From: Methanoregula sp.
GTDB taxonomy: Archaea; Halobacteriota; Methanomicrobia; Methanomicrobiales; Methanospirillaceae
Assembly (NCBI GenBank): GCA_026394605.1
Contig: JAPKXY010000042.1
Coordinates: 1-48,982 of the forward strand
DNA: 48,982 nucleotides
Direction: 5' to 3'
Shown here: piece after piece, positions 33,134 to 42,689 of the stretch
Layout: each line of letters begins with the position of its first letter
Numbering within the stretch: the first letter of the stretch is position 1
Program-made: the position numbers and the translations under genes
The notes under the pieces: generated by a model
The model's database searches: none
What the model was told of the DNA's origin: nothing
The model's input: only the letters and a program-made list of their open reading frames with translations

Positions 33134-33337
33134 TTAATACCCGGCAATCCTGAGCAGTGCCCCGACAAGGATACCGAACATTGAGGTGGACGCTGAGAGC
33201 ATCGCAAGCAAAATATAACCGGCGATCACCCCGATTTTGATCGGGACGTACGTGCGGTTGAGGTTCAGGCGCCGGACAGCGCGAAACGATCGCACCTCAC
33301 TGGACACCGGGGGTTTGTTCTTCTTAATCCTCAGCAT
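33134..33337 (-). CDS. Small membrane protein, unassigned
   Basis: The protein has 67 residues from the ATG at 33337, which has gaggtgg 5 bases upstream; this decides against the in-frame GTG at 33346. A basic N-terminal third (LRIKKNKPPV, RSFRAVRRLNLNR) is followed by a long hydrophobic region (KIGVIAGYILLAMLSASTSM then FGILVGALLRIAGY), enough for two short helices. No family recognised. It is convergent with the cupredoxin-associated membrane protein. Confidence 0.6.
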   Translation of the reverse strand: MLRIKKNKPPVSSEVRSFRAVRRLNLNRTYVPIKIGVIAGYILLAMLSASTSMFGILVGALLRIAGY

Positions 33338-33446
33338 TGATGCCACCTCTGTAAAATTTCATTATATGATATCCTGCATGACCCTTTCGGCTGGTGCGGG
33401 GGTCTGGAGGACTGATAGTACTACTGAAAAATATTACGACTACCCA

Positions 33447-33534
33447 CTATATATCTTTTTGCAGGAACTGAAAACAAATAATCTCACGATATTTCGCAAT
33501 CCCCCTTAGTTTTATTGTCAAATATATAAAATCC
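33447..33534. promoter_or_regulatory. TATA-like boxes in a gene-free stretch
   Basis: actatatatctt (33446-33457) and aaatatataaaat (33520-33532) are strong TATA-like boxes. The first, read on the minus strand, could serve the gene at 33134-33337. The second has no protein gene downstream on the plus strand. The whole gap 33338-33610 otherwise holds only the stem-loop below. Confidence 0.35.
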
Positions 33535-33569
33535 CAGGATCCCGCCAGCCTGCTGGCGCTGGGTATTTT
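33528..33569. other. Long interrupted stem-loop next to tRNA-Ser
   Basis: Outer arms AAAATCCCAG (33528-33537) and CTGGGTATTTT (33559-33569) pair with one bulged T. A five-base one-sided bulge follows, then an inner stem CGCCAG/CTGGCG with a CCTG loop. A second small hairpin, GCGTG-ATA-CACGC, lies at about 33583-33595. It could be a structured RNA, or part of the 3' trailer or terminator region of tRNA-Ser on the minus strand. Confidence 0.45.
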
Positions 33570-33610
33570 ATCAGGGTAAAGAGCGTGATACACGCGATTG
33601 GACAACGCCA

Positions 33611-33695
33611 CGCCGAGGGGGAGAGTTGAACTCCCGAGGTGCAGGGCACCAATGGTTTTCGAGACCATCGCCTTACCGGGCTAGACTACCTCGGC
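33611..33695 (-). tRNA. tRNA-Ser (CGA anticodon)
   Basis: An 85-nt class II tRNA on the minus strand. The acceptor stem is GCCGAGG/CCTCGGC with a G discriminator. The anticodon arm is ATGGT-CTCGAAA-ACCAT, giving anticodon CGA, which reads UCG codons. The long variable arm (GTGCCCTGCAC) and the G discriminator are the serine marks. The T arm is CGGGAGTTCAACTCTCCC-like. CCA is not encoded. Confidence 0.93.
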
Positions 33696-33741
33696 ACCGG
33701 TTCAGATCATTTTTACACTGATTCTAATAATAGTTATTCTT

Positions 33742-33954
33742 GTGAGTGTGCACTGCAGGCTAACGATCGTGCCGGACAGGGACGTGCTGGAATTTGTGGG
33801 TGATGACGGCTGCACCTACGAGGACGCTCTCAAAAGGCTCGGGATCAACCCCGACACTGTTCTCATTATCAACGAACGCAACAAGAGCATCCCCCAGGAT
33901 GCCTCCATCAGGGAAAAAAAAGTTACTATTATCCTGACCTGTTCCCGGGGCTGA
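33742..33954 (+). CDS. MoaD/ThiS-like ubiquitin-fold protein without terminal GG
   Basis: The 70-residue beta-grasp protein starts at a GTG at 33742 (a second GTG is two codons on); a catttttacac box 27 bases upstream suggests a leaderless message. The pattern CTYEDALKRLGINPDTVLIINERNK (residues 24-48), then VTIILTCSRG, is that of small sulfur-carrier or SAMP proteins. Sulfur carriers need a C-terminal Gly-Gly; this one ends Ser-Arg-Gly. It may be a non-carrier relative, or be used through its cysteine (Cys67). Confidence 0.8.
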   Translation: MSVHCRLTIVPDRDVLEFVGDDGCTYEDALKRLGINPDTVLIINERNKSIPQDASIREKKVTIILTCSRG

Positions 33955-33965
33955 TAAAAGAAGGG

Positions 33966-35570
33966 TTACCCCATGGGGGCGCCGGGCATTCCTGCCGGCT
34001 TCTTCTGCTGGGTGATCATCATGTCATCTACGCGGATGAGCATCGCTGCGGTCTCCGAAGCGCTCTGGATGGACTGGCGCTTGGACCTCAGGGGTTCGAA
34101 CACACCTTCTGTGTACATGTCCACAATTTCACCCGTATAGACATTCAGCCCAGCATTCTTCTTACCCTTTGCATGGGCATTTTTCAGGTCGACGAGCTTG
34201 TCGATGGGGTTATAGCCTGAGTTCTCTGCAAGTGTTCTTGGGATGGACTCAAACGCGGCTGCATAGGCTTCGAGCGCGAGCTGGACGCGTCCGCCGACAC
34301 TTGCCGCGTGATCCTTGACTTTCATGAGCAGTTCGGTTTCCACTGCCCCGCCGCCCACGACAAAGGTGCCGTCCTCCATCGCGTCCATGACCACGCGTTT
34401 GCCATCATTGACTGCACGCTCGAGTTCGTCAAGCAGGTAGTCGGTCGAGCCGCGCAGCAGGATGGTGATCGCCTTGGGGTTTTTGCACCCACTGATTCGG
34501 ATGATATCGATCTCATTATCCTCTTCGACGGCTTCGGCAATGCCCAGGTCCTTTGCGGAGAGGTCTTCTGGCTTGTTGACGATGTTCGCATTCAGTGCCT
34601 GTGCTGCGTACTTCATGTCATTTTCCGGAACGTCATCGACAGCAAGCACCCCGGCTTTTGCAAGGTGGAACTGGACCGGATCGGCGATCCCCTTCTGGCA
34701 GAGAAGCACGTTTGCGCCGCTATCGATAACGTTATCGGCGAGTTTTTTCAACACCTCGCCCTCCTGTTCGGAAAACGCTGCAATCTGCTTGGCGGTCGAG
34801 ATCTTGATCTTTGCCTTCACCTGGGTCTTGGTAATTTCAAGCGGGGTTGCGATCAGTGCCACCTTTGCCTTTGCCACCTTCTTGGGCATTCCTTCGTGCA
34901 CGCGTTTCTTGTCGATCACAATACCGTGGATCAGCTCGGCGTCGTCTATCGACCGCCCCCGCTGCTTTTTCACCATGACATCGTCCTCATCGATGGTGAT
35001 TTTACCGTTTTCCTTTTCGGCAACTGCGGTGACGGCATTGACAATAATGCCACAGAGTTTGGATTTTATGGCCTCGATTGATTTCCCGGTGATTGAGGTG
35101 TTACAGATCTTAGCCAGTGTCTTTGTATCGTTTGGTTCGACCTTCAGCGCAAGCCCGTCAACAATCTCGAGCGCCTTCTCCATACCGAGACGGTATCCCG
35201 CAGAAATAACCGTCGGGTGGATGCCCTGCTCCAGGAGGTTCTCCGCCTGCTCCATGAGAGCGCCGACGAGCACGACAGCGGTCGTGGTCCCATCCCCGAC
35301 CTCATTGTCCTGCGTCTTTGCGACCTCAATGACCATCTTTGCGCCCGGGTGTTGAACTGATATCTCCTGCAGAATCGTGGCGCCGTCATTGGTGATGACG
35401 ATATCACCGGTCGATCCGACAAGCATCTTGTCCATACCACGGGGACCAAGCGTAGTCCTCACTGCGCCGGCGATTGCCTTAGCAGCAGTAATATTCGAGC
35501 GCTGGTCTTCTTTGCCGTAATTACGCTCGACATTTTCTCTTAAAATGATAATTTGCTGTCCAGCTAGCAT
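33966..35570 (-). CDS. Thermosome (group II chaperonin) subunit
   Basis: A cytoplasmic ATP-driven protein-folding machine. The 534-residue subunit has [27 protein letters not shown] as the ATP-site region (residues 43-69), [15 protein letters not shown], and the C-terminal [11 protein letters not shown] and LRVDD-like (IRVDDMM) motifs. The C-terminus ends [12 protein letters not shown], a Met/Gly/Pro-rich tail that lines the cavity in group II chaperonins. A strong TATA box and a ggagg site precede it. Confidence 0.98.
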   Translation of the reverse strand: MLAGQQIIILRENVERNYGKEDQRSNITAAKAIAGAVRTTLGPRGMDKMLVGSTGDIVITNDGATILQEISVQHPGAKMVIEVAKTQDNEVGDGTTTAVVLVGALMEQAENLLEQGIHPTVISAGYRLGMEKALEIVDGLALKVEPNDTKTLAKICNTSITGKSIEAIKSKLCGIIVNAVTAVAEKENGKITIDEDDVMVKKQRGRSIDDAELIHGIVIDKKRVHEGMPKKVAKAKVALIATPLEITKTQVKAKIKISTAKQIAAFSEQEGEVLKKLADNVIDSGANVLLCQKGIADPVQFHLAKAGVLAVDDVPENDMKYAAQALNANIVNKPEDLSAKDLGIAEAVEEDNEIDIIRISGCKNPKAITILLRGSTDYLLDELERAVNDGKRVVMDAMEDGTFVVGGGAVETELLMKVKDHAASVGGRVQLALEAYAAAFESIPRTLAENSGYNPIDKLVDLKNAHAKGKKNAGLNVYTGEIVDMYTEGVFEPLRSKRQSIQSASETAAMLIRVDDMMITQQKKPAGMPGAPMG

Positions 35571-35577
35571 TCTTAAT

Positions 35578-35620
35578 CCTCCGATGCTGTAAAAGATGGA
35601 ATTGAACTTCTATATAAATT
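35578..35620 (-). promoter_or_regulatory. Thermosome promoter and ribosome site
   Basis: Minus-strand TATA aatttatata (35611-35620) predicts a transcript start near 35588, about 18 bases before the ATG. The Shine-Dalgarno ggagg (35578-35582) lies within that short leader. Confidence 0.6.
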
Positions 35621-35652
35621 ATAGTGTATTGAGGACGTCAAAAAAGGGATGG

Positions 35653-36264
35653 TCAGTCAATACGTGATATCTTGAAGAGCGCATAGACCGGCACACCCTC
35701 AACATCCTTCAGCCCGCGCTTGTCAAAGATCACCCAGATTGCGACCGGAGTAGCGCTGTGCTTTTTGAGATACTTGACGACTTCCTTCATCGTGGTGCCT
35801 GACGTGATCACATCGTCAACAATGATGCAGCGCTCGCCATTGACCTGGGCGAAGTTTGCGGAAATTGAACCAATCGGGCGCTCGCTCGTGTTCTGCTTCG
35901 CCGGGTGGTAGATCGCAAGTTTTGCATCCTCCTGCACCGCGATCATGGTAGCGAGCGGTATGCCGGAGAGCGCGATCCCCACGATTACCCCGGCATCGCG
36001 GGGGGTGTCGTCCTCCGGGATATTTTTATCACGATAATAGTGCCTGAGCAGCATGAGCGCGGTTTCTTCGAGAAGCAGTGCGGAGCTGCTCACCGCGGTC
36101 CAGTCGATGTGAACGTCCTTGGGGACAGCAGCTCCCTTCACTTGGGTGAGCAGCCAGGTGACCGTTTCCATGGAGAGCGAGAGTTCATCGGCTATCTGAC
36201 CGGGGCTGTGACCTTCCGAGAGCAGAAGCTTTGCTCTCCCAATCAGATCATCAAGGGAAGACAT
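35653..36264 (-). CDS. gfcR: GfcR-type PRTase transcriptional regulator (orotate phosphoribosyltransferase-like)
   Basis: The protein has 203 residues from the ATG at 36264; the in-frame codon two before is TTG. Residues 1-45 form a helix-turn-helix ([20 protein letters not shown]). Residues 60-203 form a phosphoribosyltransferase fold with the PRPP loop [13 protein letters not shown]. In Haloferax, GfcR activates sugar-catabolism genes; the methanogen target is unknown. The PRTase domain may sense a phosphoribosyl metabolite. It lies upstream of the thermosome gene on the same strand. Confidence 0.92.
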   Translation of the reverse strand: MSSLDDLIGRAKLLLSEGHSPGQIADELSLSMETVTWLLTQVKGAAVPKDVHIDWTAVSSSALLLEETALMLLRHYYRDKNIPEDDTPRDAGVIVGIALSGIPLATMIAVQEDAKLAIYHPAKQNTSERPIGSISANFAQVNGERCIIVDDVITSGTTMKEVVKYLKKHSATPVAIWVIFDKRGLKDVEGVPVYALFKISRID

Positions 36265-36284
36265 GAACAAGAGGTTTCAGGTTT

Positions 36285-36761
36285 CTATTTAATGGTTCTT
36301 TTGATCGGGGAGCCGCAAACAGAGCATTCCCCGGATGCATGGCTGAATCTGCCACACCCGCTGCACCGGAACTTCCAGACCCGTTTTTTCGCGCTGCGCT
36401 GCTGGATGGTATGCGTTACAACCCCGATCTCACGGGCAACGTTCTGGACGGCGAAATCGTCTGAGAAGATTGTCGCCCCCAGATCGATGGCAAGGGCGAT
36501 GATCTCGCAGTCGGTCGTGGAAAGTTTGTCTGCATCACCAGTTTTTCTGGATGCTTTCTGCACCTGCTTCACGCTTATCTGTGTGGGTGCCCGCACCTGC
36601 AGGCCCTGTGAAAGCAGGGTTTCATACCGACACTTTGATCTCAGGTCCACAAGCTCATCGACAACTGACGGTGTTGTATAAATGGTACCGGAAAGTGGGT
36701 ATTCTATAAAAAACAGGGAAGTATCAAGCACCGAACTTTCAGAGACAACCGACTCCTGCAC
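36285..36761 (-). CDS. nob1: Endonuclease Nob1 (PIN domain plus zinc ribbon)
   Basis: Nob1 trims the 3' end of 16S rRNA during small-subunit maturation. The 158-residue protein has a PIN nuclease domain with acidic residues in VLDTSLF, VVDELVDL, STTDCEIIALA and IFSDDFAVQN, then a zinc ribbon (FRCSGCG and CSVCGSP). The start is a GTG at 36761, six bases after the prs stop. Position between prs and gfcR suggests one transcript. Confidence 0.94.
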   Translation of the reverse strand: MQESVVSESSVLDTSLFFIEYPLSGTIYTTPSVVDELVDLRSKCRYETLLSQGLQVRAPTQISVKQVQKASRKTGDADKLSTTDCEIIALAIDLGATIFSDDFAVQNVAREIGVVTHTIQQRSAKKRVWKFRCSGCGRFSHASGECSVCGSPIKRTIK

Positions 36762-36767
36762 GTCCTA

Positions 36768-37613
36768 CTACCGCCCCAGCGCACCCGCAATCCTCAGTGC
36801 AGCGCTGTACTGGCTGCAGCCCCGTTCGATTGTGTCGCTGCAGACAACCTCTTTGATTCCCGCCGCTTTAAGGCGCGCATATGCCCCATTTGTAAAAACA
36901 CCGTGGACGCATGCGGCATGCACGTCGCGTGCACCCTGTGAAGCGAGCATCCCGGCAGCGGTCGCGATTGTACCCCCTGTTGAGATGATGTCGTCAACGA
37001 TCACAACCGATCGGTTGGCAGCGCAGAGATTCTTGGGCGCCATGGAGACTTCATCGCCGGAGATCCGGGTTTTGTCAAGGTGATCGCAGTCCCAGTTTCC
37101 GACCGCTGCTACCGTTTCTGCAAATGCCGCGGCACCATCATCCGGGGCGACGATGAGGGGGTCGTCAAGGTCCATTGTTTTGATGTGGGCGCCAATATCG
37201 GCAGCAAGTGAGACGTCTGTTGCAGAGATGCCGAAATAGGAGTTGACCTTCCTGTCATGGATATTGACAGTAATGCACGCATCGGCACCACGGCTGATCG
37301 CCAGTGCAACCGCACGGGCGCTGATCGGCTCTCCGGCTTTAAACCGTTTGTCCTGCCGTGCATACCCCATGTACGGGACGACGAGAATGTTGTGCGAGCC
37401 CTCGCAGGCATCGATAAGCAGCAGGAGCTGGACGAGTGAATCGCTGTCCACGATACTCCCTACGATCACCATCTCGTCATCGAGCCCGCCGGCGCACACA
37501 TAGAGTTCGCCGTCAGGAAATCGCGAGAATTTCACATCAACGACTGCAGTCCCCAGTTCGTCCGCGATCCGGCTTGCAAGGATCTGGGACGCCTCAGTGC
37601 CGATTAGCTTCAT
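36768..37613 (-). CDS. prs: Ribose-phosphate pyrophosphokinase (PRPP synthetase)
   Basis: This enzyme makes PRPP from ribose 5-phosphate and ATP, feeding purF, GfcR-type PRTases and histidine synthesis. The ATG at 37613 gives MKLIGTEASQILA and 281 residues, the usual archaeal length; the upstream extension to 37727 is not family-like. Motifs are FPDGELYV, YMGYARQDKRFKAGEPISA (ATP loop and flexible loop) and the PRPP signature VVIVDDIISTGGTI. Class III-like archaeal form. Confidence 0.96.
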   Translation of the reverse strand: MKLIGTEASQILASRIADELGTAVVDVKFSRFPDGELYVCAGGLDDEMVIVGSIVDSDSLVQLLLLIDACEGSHNILVVPYMGYARQDKRFKAGEPISARAVALAISRGADACITVNIHDRKVNSYFGISATDVSLAADIGAHIKTMDLDDPLIVAPDDGAAAFAETVAAVGNWDCDHLDKTRISGDEVSMAPKNLCAANRSVVIVDDIISTGGTIATAAGMLASQGARDVHAACVHGVFTNGAYARLKAAGIKEVVCSDTIERGCSQYSAALRIAGALGR

Positions 37614-37754
37614 GATACCCCCGTGAAATACCGGGGCTCCAAAAACCCCGTGGTTTAGAGCGCTCAGGAGCCATTTGAACGTTACAAACGATTTGCCCCG
37701 CCGGCAACTAAACCTTGCGCTCTGCAATCAGCTGAAACTACTTAAATGTCTATT

Positions 37755-37767
37755 ACACATTATATGA
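37755..37767 (+). promoter_or_regulatory. TATA-type promoter of the lonB operon
   Basis: A cacattatatgat stretch is centred about 37 bases before the lonB ATG at 37799, predicting a leader of about 10 bases. Confidence 0.45.
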
Positions 37768-37798
37768 TTACCTAGGGCAACGTGGGGAAAATCCGACT

Positions 37799-39712
37799 AT
37801 GGAATCACCAGAACCACCCGCTGTTTCAGAGCAGAAGGCAGCACCGGAAGTGCCCGTTGTGGCATCTTCTCAGATCGAGGTGCCTGCCCGGCTGATCGAC
37901 CAGGTGATCGGTCAGGAGCACGCGGTCGAGGTGATAAGGAAAGCGGCGATCCAGCGACGTCACGTGATGATGATCGGGAGCCCCGGTACCGGAAAATCCA
38001 TGCTCGCCAAGGCGATGACGGAGCTGTTGCCCAAAGAGGAGCTGCAGGATATCCTTGTGTACCCCAATTCAGACGACCCCAACAACCCGGTAATCCGGAC
38101 TGTTGCGGTCGGGCGGGGCAAGCAGATCGTCGGCGCCCACAAAGCTGAAGCAAAGCGCAAGATCCAGTTCCGCAACACCCTGCTCCTGCTCCTCATTATT
38201 GGGATCATCGGTTACGCTTTCATTACCTACCAGTGGCTCATGGGCATCCTTGCTGCCGCATTTGTCTTTATGGCGCTGCGGTACAGTACGCCACGCGAAG
38301 AGACGATGGTGCCCAAACTGCTCGTCTTCAACGACAATACCAGCACAGCGCCGTTTATTGATGGGACAGGTTCACACGCAGGGGCACTCCTCGGGGATGT
38401 CAGGCACGACCCGTTCCAGAGTGGCGGGCTTGAGACACCGGCGCATGACCGCGTCGAAGCGGGGGCAATCCACCGTGCGCATGGCGGGGTGCTCTTTATC
38501 GATGAGATCAACACCCTTACCCCCCATTCCCAGCAGAACCTGCTCACAGCCCTGCAGGAGGGGGAGTTCCCCATCACCGGGCAGAGTGAACGCTCAAGCG
38601 GTGCGATGGTCCGCACCGAACCAGTCCCCTGCAGGTTCATTATGATCGCAGCGGGGAATCTTGATGCTATTCAGGGTATGCATCCCGCACTTCGCTCGCG
38701 CCTCCGGGGGTATGGTTATGAGGTCTATATGTCGGAGAACATGGAGGACACGCCTGAGACCCGGCAGAAATACGTCCGGTTTATCGCGCAGGAAGTAAAA
38801 AACGACGGCAAGATCCCGCACTTCGACCAGACCGCCATCGATGAGGTGATTCGGGAGGCTCGCCGGCGTTCAAACCGCAAGGGTCACCTTACCCTGAAGC
38901 TGCGCGATATCGGCGGGCTTATCCGTGTCGCCGGCGATATCGCACGCCAGGAGGGTGCGCAGCTTGCCAATGCCGCCCACGTGGTGGCGGCAAAGAAGAT
39001 CGCCCGCTCAATTGAAGACCAGGTTTCCGATGAAATCACCCGTCACCTGAGAGAGTATGAGATGACTGTGGTAGAGGGCACCCGTGTCGGGAGGGTGAAT
39101 GGGCTGGCGGTGACGGGAAGTGATGCCGGATCTGTGCTGCCTATCATGGCGGAAGTCACACCGGCACAGGGTGCGAATGGCACCGTGATCGCCACCGGTA
39201 TGTTAAAAGAGATCGCGCTGGAATCGATCAAGAACGTGAGCGCGATTCTTAAAAAATTTACGGGTAAGGATGTAAAGAATATTGACATCCACATCCAGTT
39301 CATTGGCACCTACATGGGTGTCGAGGGAGATTCTGCATCTATCAGTGTGGCGACCGCTGTTATCAGTGCGATCGAGGGTATCCCTGTCAGGCAGGATGTG
39401 GCGATGACCGGTTCGCTGTCGGTGCGTGGTGACGTATTACCTGTCGGCGGGGTTACCTTCAAGATCGAAGCAGCGGCAAAGGCGGGCATCAAAACGGTGC
39501 TGATCCCGCGGACGAATATGGACGATGTCCTGATCGAGGAGCGGTACCGCCCGCTGGTCACCGTAATCCCCGTTGATACGATCAACGATGTCCTGAAATA
39601 TGCACTCGTCCCGCAGAATATCGAAGGGTTCCTCTCCAAACTGAAGAAGATGGCGATACGGTCAACTGAAGCGTTTGTCGATGGACCCGCCGTCAACCAG
39701 ACTGTCGCATGA
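37799..39712 (+). CDS. lonB: Archaeal membrane-anchored Lon protease (LonB)
   Basis: An ATP-dependent protease that degrades misfolded and regulatory proteins at the membrane. In the 637-residue protein, Walker A is GSPGTGKS (Lys66). A two-helix membrane insert (about 128-162, [17 protein letters not shown] and [15 protein letters not shown]) interrupts the AAA+ module. Walker B is GVLFIDEIN. The peptidase domain carries the Ser-Lys dyad Ser512 (EGDSAS) and Lys555 (VTFKIEAA), 43 residues apart as in other Lons. The stop overlaps tldD by ATGA. Confidence 0.97.
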   Translation: MESPEPPAVSEQKAAPEVPVVASSQIEVPARLIDQVIGQEHAVEVIRKAAIQRRHVMMIGSPGTGKSMLAKAMTELLPKEELQDILVYPNSDDPNNPVIRTVAVGRGKQIVGAHKAEAKRKIQFRNTLLLLLIIGIIGYAFITYQWLMGILAAAFVFMALRYSTPREETMVPKLLVFNDNTSTAPFIDGTGSHAGALLGDVRHDPFQSGGLETPAHDRVEAGAIHRAHGGVLFIDEINTLTPHSQQNLLTALQEGEFPITGQSERSSGAMVRTEPVPCRFIMIAAGNLDAIQGMHPALRSRLRGYGYEVYMSENMEDTPETRQKYVRFIAQEVKNDGKIPHFDQTAIDEVIREARRRSNRKGHLTLKLRDIGGLIRVAGDIARQEGAQLANAAHVVAAKKIARSIEDQVSDEITRHLREYEMTVVEGTRVGRVNGLAVTGSDAGSVLPIMAEVTPAQGANGTVIATGMLKEIALESIKNVSAILKKFTGKDVKNIDIHIQFIGTYMGVEGDSASISVATAVISAIEGIPVRQDVAMTGSLSVRGDVLPVGGVTFKIEAAAKAGIKTVLIPRTNMDDVLIEERYRPLVTVIPVDTINDVLKYALVPQNIEGFLSKLKKMAIRSTEAFVDGPAVNQTVA

Positions 39713-41049
39713 GCGAACCACCGGCGATCAGGTATTACGACCTGAGGCAAGTGACGGGTCAGGCAACGCTCATCGACATCGACAATGATGTGGTGGAGTC
39801 TGCCGGGACTTCTTTTTTCAACAGGGCTATCCTGCGGGTGCTCGGTCCCCGCGGGTGGGGCATCCTTGAAATTGACAATTATACATCCGGTTCAAAGAAA
39901 AAATTCAATTCCCTGCTTGCATCTGCATCGCGTCTTGCTTCGATTACGCAGCAGGATGTACACCTTTCTGACGCGCCATACCGAGTTCTCGATGTACCGG
40001 CAATGCGGGAAGATCCGAGGGACGTGAGCATCGAGGAGAAGACTGAGATGCTTGCTGCAATTGAACTGGCGGCCCGCAACCCCCACGTGGTAAACAGGCG
40101 GGCTAACTACATCGAGCAGTCCGAGCATATCACGTTCTCGGACAGTTCGGGGCACGAGTTCTCGTACGAGATCTGCCGGTCGGGGTTCAACGTGCTCGCG
40201 GTGGCGTCGCGCAACGGTACAGTTCAGATGGGGTTCGAACGGCTCCATTCAATCCGTGGGTTTGACCTCCGGCACCGTCAGGAATACGGGGAGCATGCTG
40301 CAAAGATAGCCGTTGCACTGCTCGATGCGGGGCATGCGAAGGGGGGCAGGATGCGGGCGGTACTTGACCCGGAGCTCGCCGGGGTATTTGCCCATGAAGC
40401 TGTCGGGCACGCGAGCGAAGGCGATCTTGTGCAGGAGGGCAGTTCGATCCTTGCAGGAAAGACTGGCAATCAGATTGGCAATGACCGGCTGACCATTGTC
40501 GATGACCCTTCGCTTCCCGAGTTCGGGTTTGAACCTTTTGATGCGGAAGGGGTGGCTGTCCAGCGCACCGAGATCATCAGAAACGGTGTCGTGAATGCGT
40601 TCCTGCACAGCCGGGAGACGCTCGCTGCTGTTGGCAATGGTGTGGCCGGGCATGCACGGGCGATGGGGGCTGAGCCACCGCTTGTCCGTATGAGCAACAC
40701 GTTCATCGAAAACGGCGACGCACCATTTGAAGAGATCATGGAGGCGTGCAACAACGGTATCCTGCTCAAAGGCTCCCGCGGCGGGCAGGTTGACCCCGGA
40801 CGGGGCATTTTCCAGTTCAACGCGGAATACGGCTATTTGATCGAGCACGGCGAGTGCACGAACATGGTGCGGGACGTCTCGCTCTCCGGGGAGATCCTCT
40901 CGACCCTCCACGACATCCTGCTCTGCGGCAACGACCGTGCGATGCACCCGGGATACTGCGGTAAGGGAGGGCAGAGCGTGCCGGTGAGCGACGGGGCGCC
41001 GCATGTCCTGCTTGATAATGCGGTGGTGGGTAGCAGTGGCGTGGATTGA
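39709..41049 (+). CDS. tldD: TldD-type metalloprotease
   Basis: The protein has 446 residues and carries the zinc motif [11 protein letters not shown] (His229, Glu230, His234) in the typical TldD position. [12 protein letters not shown] precedes it in the family order by function, and [22 protein letters not shown] lies near the C-terminus (read in two parts). TldD/TldE pairs form a heterodimeric peptidase that degrades small unfolded peptides through a narrow channel, with the zinc site in TldD. It is coupled to lonB upstream and tldE downstream; it probably finishes peptides released by Lon. Confidence 0.95.
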   Translation: MSEPPAIRYYDLRQVTGQATLIDIDNDVVESAGTSFFNRAILRVLGPRGWGILEIDNYTSGSKKKFNSLLASASRLASITQQDVHLSDAPYRVLDVPAMREDPRDVSIEEKTEMLAAIELAARNPHVVNRRANYIEQSEHITFSDSSGHEFSYEICRSGFNVLAVASRNGTVQMGFERLHSIRGFDLRHRQEYGEHAAKIAVALLDAGHAKGGRMRAVLDPELAGVFAHEAVGHASEGDLVQEGSSILAGKTGNQIGNDRLTIVDDPSLPEFGFEPFDAEGVAVQRTEIIRNGVVNAFLHSRETLAAVGNGVAGHARAMGAEPPLVRMSNTFIENGDAPFEEIMEACNNGILLKGSRGGQVDPGRGIFQFNAEYGYLIEHGECTNMVRDVSLSGEILSTLHDILLCGNDRAMHPGYCGKGGQSVPVSDGAPHVLLDNAVVGSSGVD

Positions 41050-42319
41050 TCAACTCTTAAAGGAAGGGGCAAAACGGGTTGATGAGGTTGAGGTCTTCTA
41101 TGCTGAGGGTGTTGCGATTTCGGCGGACACAAAGCGCCGCAACGTGAATCTTGCGATCCGGTCCGATGAATGCGGTCTGGGCATCCGGACCATCGATAAG
41201 GGGCGGATCGGCACGTCAAGTACCCACAACCCGAAGCAGTGGCGGGAGTGCCTCGAAGCTGCGATCGCAAGCGGAAGGCTTGCCACCCCGCAGCAGTGGA
41301 ATGGTCTCCCGGAACAGGCTGTGCCTGACACCGACATATTGTGCTATGATCCATCGCTTACCCCCGACCCGCAGGCAGCCTACGGGCTGCTCGAACAAAT
41401 GCTTGAGGGCGCCGCACAGCACCCTGCACAGGTCACATCGGGTTCGGCAACACTCTCATCCGCAACTGATGTTATCGCCAACAGCAGCGGTCTGCGATCC
41501 ATCAGCCGGCATACGGGGCTCTCCATCTCCCTGGAGGCGATTCAGGGTCAGTCCACAGGCTCTGAATTCGCCCACTCCTGCTTTTTTGATGTTGACCCCC
41601 CCGCCGTGGGCGAGCGGGCAGCATTTCTTGCCTCACAGTCGGCAGGGGGAAAGGACATTGCGAGCGGTAACTACGATATTCTGCTCTCCCCGATTGCCTA
41701 CGCTGAGCTCCTCGCGTCAGCCTTCATTCCCGCGCTCTCCGCAAGGAATGTACATGCGGGACGTTCTTGTCTTGCCAATCACCTTGGTGATGATATCATG
41801 GACCCGCGGCTCTCCTTCTATGACGATCCACACCGGAAAAAAGGACTCGCGAGTGGATTATGGGACGGCGAAGGTATGCCAACAAAAAGGATTGATTTTA
41901 TCCGGGATGGTAGCCTCTTATCATTTGCCTACGACCTCCGCACCGCATACCGGTATGGTAAAGAGAGCACCGCGAGCGCGATCAGGAACGGGGTCTCCGG
42001 CGGAACAATGATCGGGCACCACAACTTCACTGTTACCGGATCCAGGACCGATGTCGAGGACGAACGCGTGATCTATATCAACAGCGTTGTGGGCGCCCAC
42101 ACGGCAAACCCGATGAACGGGGACTTCTCGGTTGAGATTTCGAATGCGTTCTGGATGGAGGATGGTGAACTCCAGACACCAATCCGCAGTGCGATGCTGG
42201 TGGGAAATGTCTTTACGATGCACAAAGAAATCGGCGGGATTTCAGATGAGGTGCGGCAGATAGGACCGATGGTGCTGCCGTCGATAAGGTTAATTTCCCA
42301 GCGGATTATTGGTAAATGA
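41036..42319 (+). CDS. tldE: TldE/PmbA-type protein, partner of TldD
   Basis: The protein has 427 residues from a GTG at 41036, which overlaps the end of tldD by 14 bases and has ggtggtggg just upstream; the ATG frame further up is within tldD and unlikely. It lacks the HExxxH zinc motif, as TldE/PmbA subunits do. It keeps the family features DEVEVFYAEG, GLGIRTIDKGRIGTSST, and LSFAYDLRTA with GTMIGHHNFTV. It forms the non-catalytic half of the heterodimer. The stop overlaps the BofA-like gene by ATGA. Confidence 0.92.
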   Translation: MAWIDQLLKEGAKRVDEVEVFYAEGVAISADTKRRNVNLAIRSDECGLGIRTIDKGRIGTSSTHNPKQWRECLEAAIASGRLATPQQWNGLPEQAVPDTDILCYDPSLTPDPQAAYGLLEQMLEGAAQHPAQVTSGSATLSSATDVIANSSGLRSISRHTGLSISLEAIQGQSTGSEFAHSCFFDVDPPAVGERAAFLASQSAGGKDIASGNYDILLSPIAYAELLASAFIPALSARNVHAGRSCLANHLGDDIMDPRLSFYDDPHRKKGLASGLWDGEGMPTKRIDFIRDGSLLSFAYDLRTAYRYGKESTASAIRNGVSGGTMIGHHNFTVTGSRTDVEDERVIYINSVVGAHTANPMNGDFSVEISNAFWMEDGELQTPIRSAMLVGNVFTMHKEIGGISDEVRQIGPMVLPSIRLISQRIIGK

Positions 42320-42585
42320 ATATGAGTGTACTTCTTGTCACTATCATGATCGTTGTTGCGGTAGTTGCCATCGCGTACTATCTCGTCAAAAAGTTCAGTG
42401 TGCTGTTGATCAACGCGATCCTGGGATTGCTTTTGTTAGTCATCCTGAACTTTTTCCATATGATGAACTGGATCGGCAAACCCGACCTTGGCTACAGCCT
42501 TGCCACCATTTTGATCTGTGGTGTTGGCGGGCTCCCTGGAGTAGGGATCCTTGTGCTGTTATTGATTCTGGGGATTACGATATAA
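42316..42585 (+). CDS. BofA-like small membrane protein
   Basis: The 89-residue protein is almost wholly hydrophobic, with three predicted helices (VTIMIVVAVVAIAYYLVKK, INAILGLLLLVILNFF, LATILICGVGGLPGVGILVL). The pattern LLINAILG-LLL and GVGGLPGVGILVLLLIL fits the BofA family. In Bacillus, BofA inhibits the site-2 protease SpoIVFB. Here it ends the lonB-tldD-tldE operon, so a role in regulating membrane proteolysis is plausible but inferred. A T-run and A-run after the stop probably terminate the transcript. Confidence 0.82.
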   Translation: MNMSVLLVTIMIVVAVVAIAYYLVKKFSVLLINAILGLLLLVILNFFHMMNWIGKPDLGYSLATILICGVGGLPGVGILVLLLILGITI

Positions 42586-42603
42586 TTTTTTTTAAAAAAA
42601 AAT
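42583..42603 (+). terminator. T-rich terminator after the lonB operon
   Basis: The taattttttttt run right after the BofA-like stop, followed by an A-run, fits archaeal oligo-T termination. The A-run could serve likewise for the converging gene on the other strand. Confidence 0.4.
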
Positions 42604-42689
42604 ATTTCCGGAACCGGAGGATATACGGAGCCGGAGCGCTCAGGAGCGTCACATACTTTAGATAGTAATTTTGAAAAGGAAAAAAAGTG

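Noticed and set aside
33447-33668. A 73-codon minus-strand frame running through tRNA-Ser
   Set aside because: It overlaps a complete tRNA and reads through the stem-loop; no coding character.
34308-35355. Long plus-strand frames opposite the thermosome gene
   Set aside because: Shadow frames of a strongly conserved chaperonin gene; no ribosome site or family pattern.
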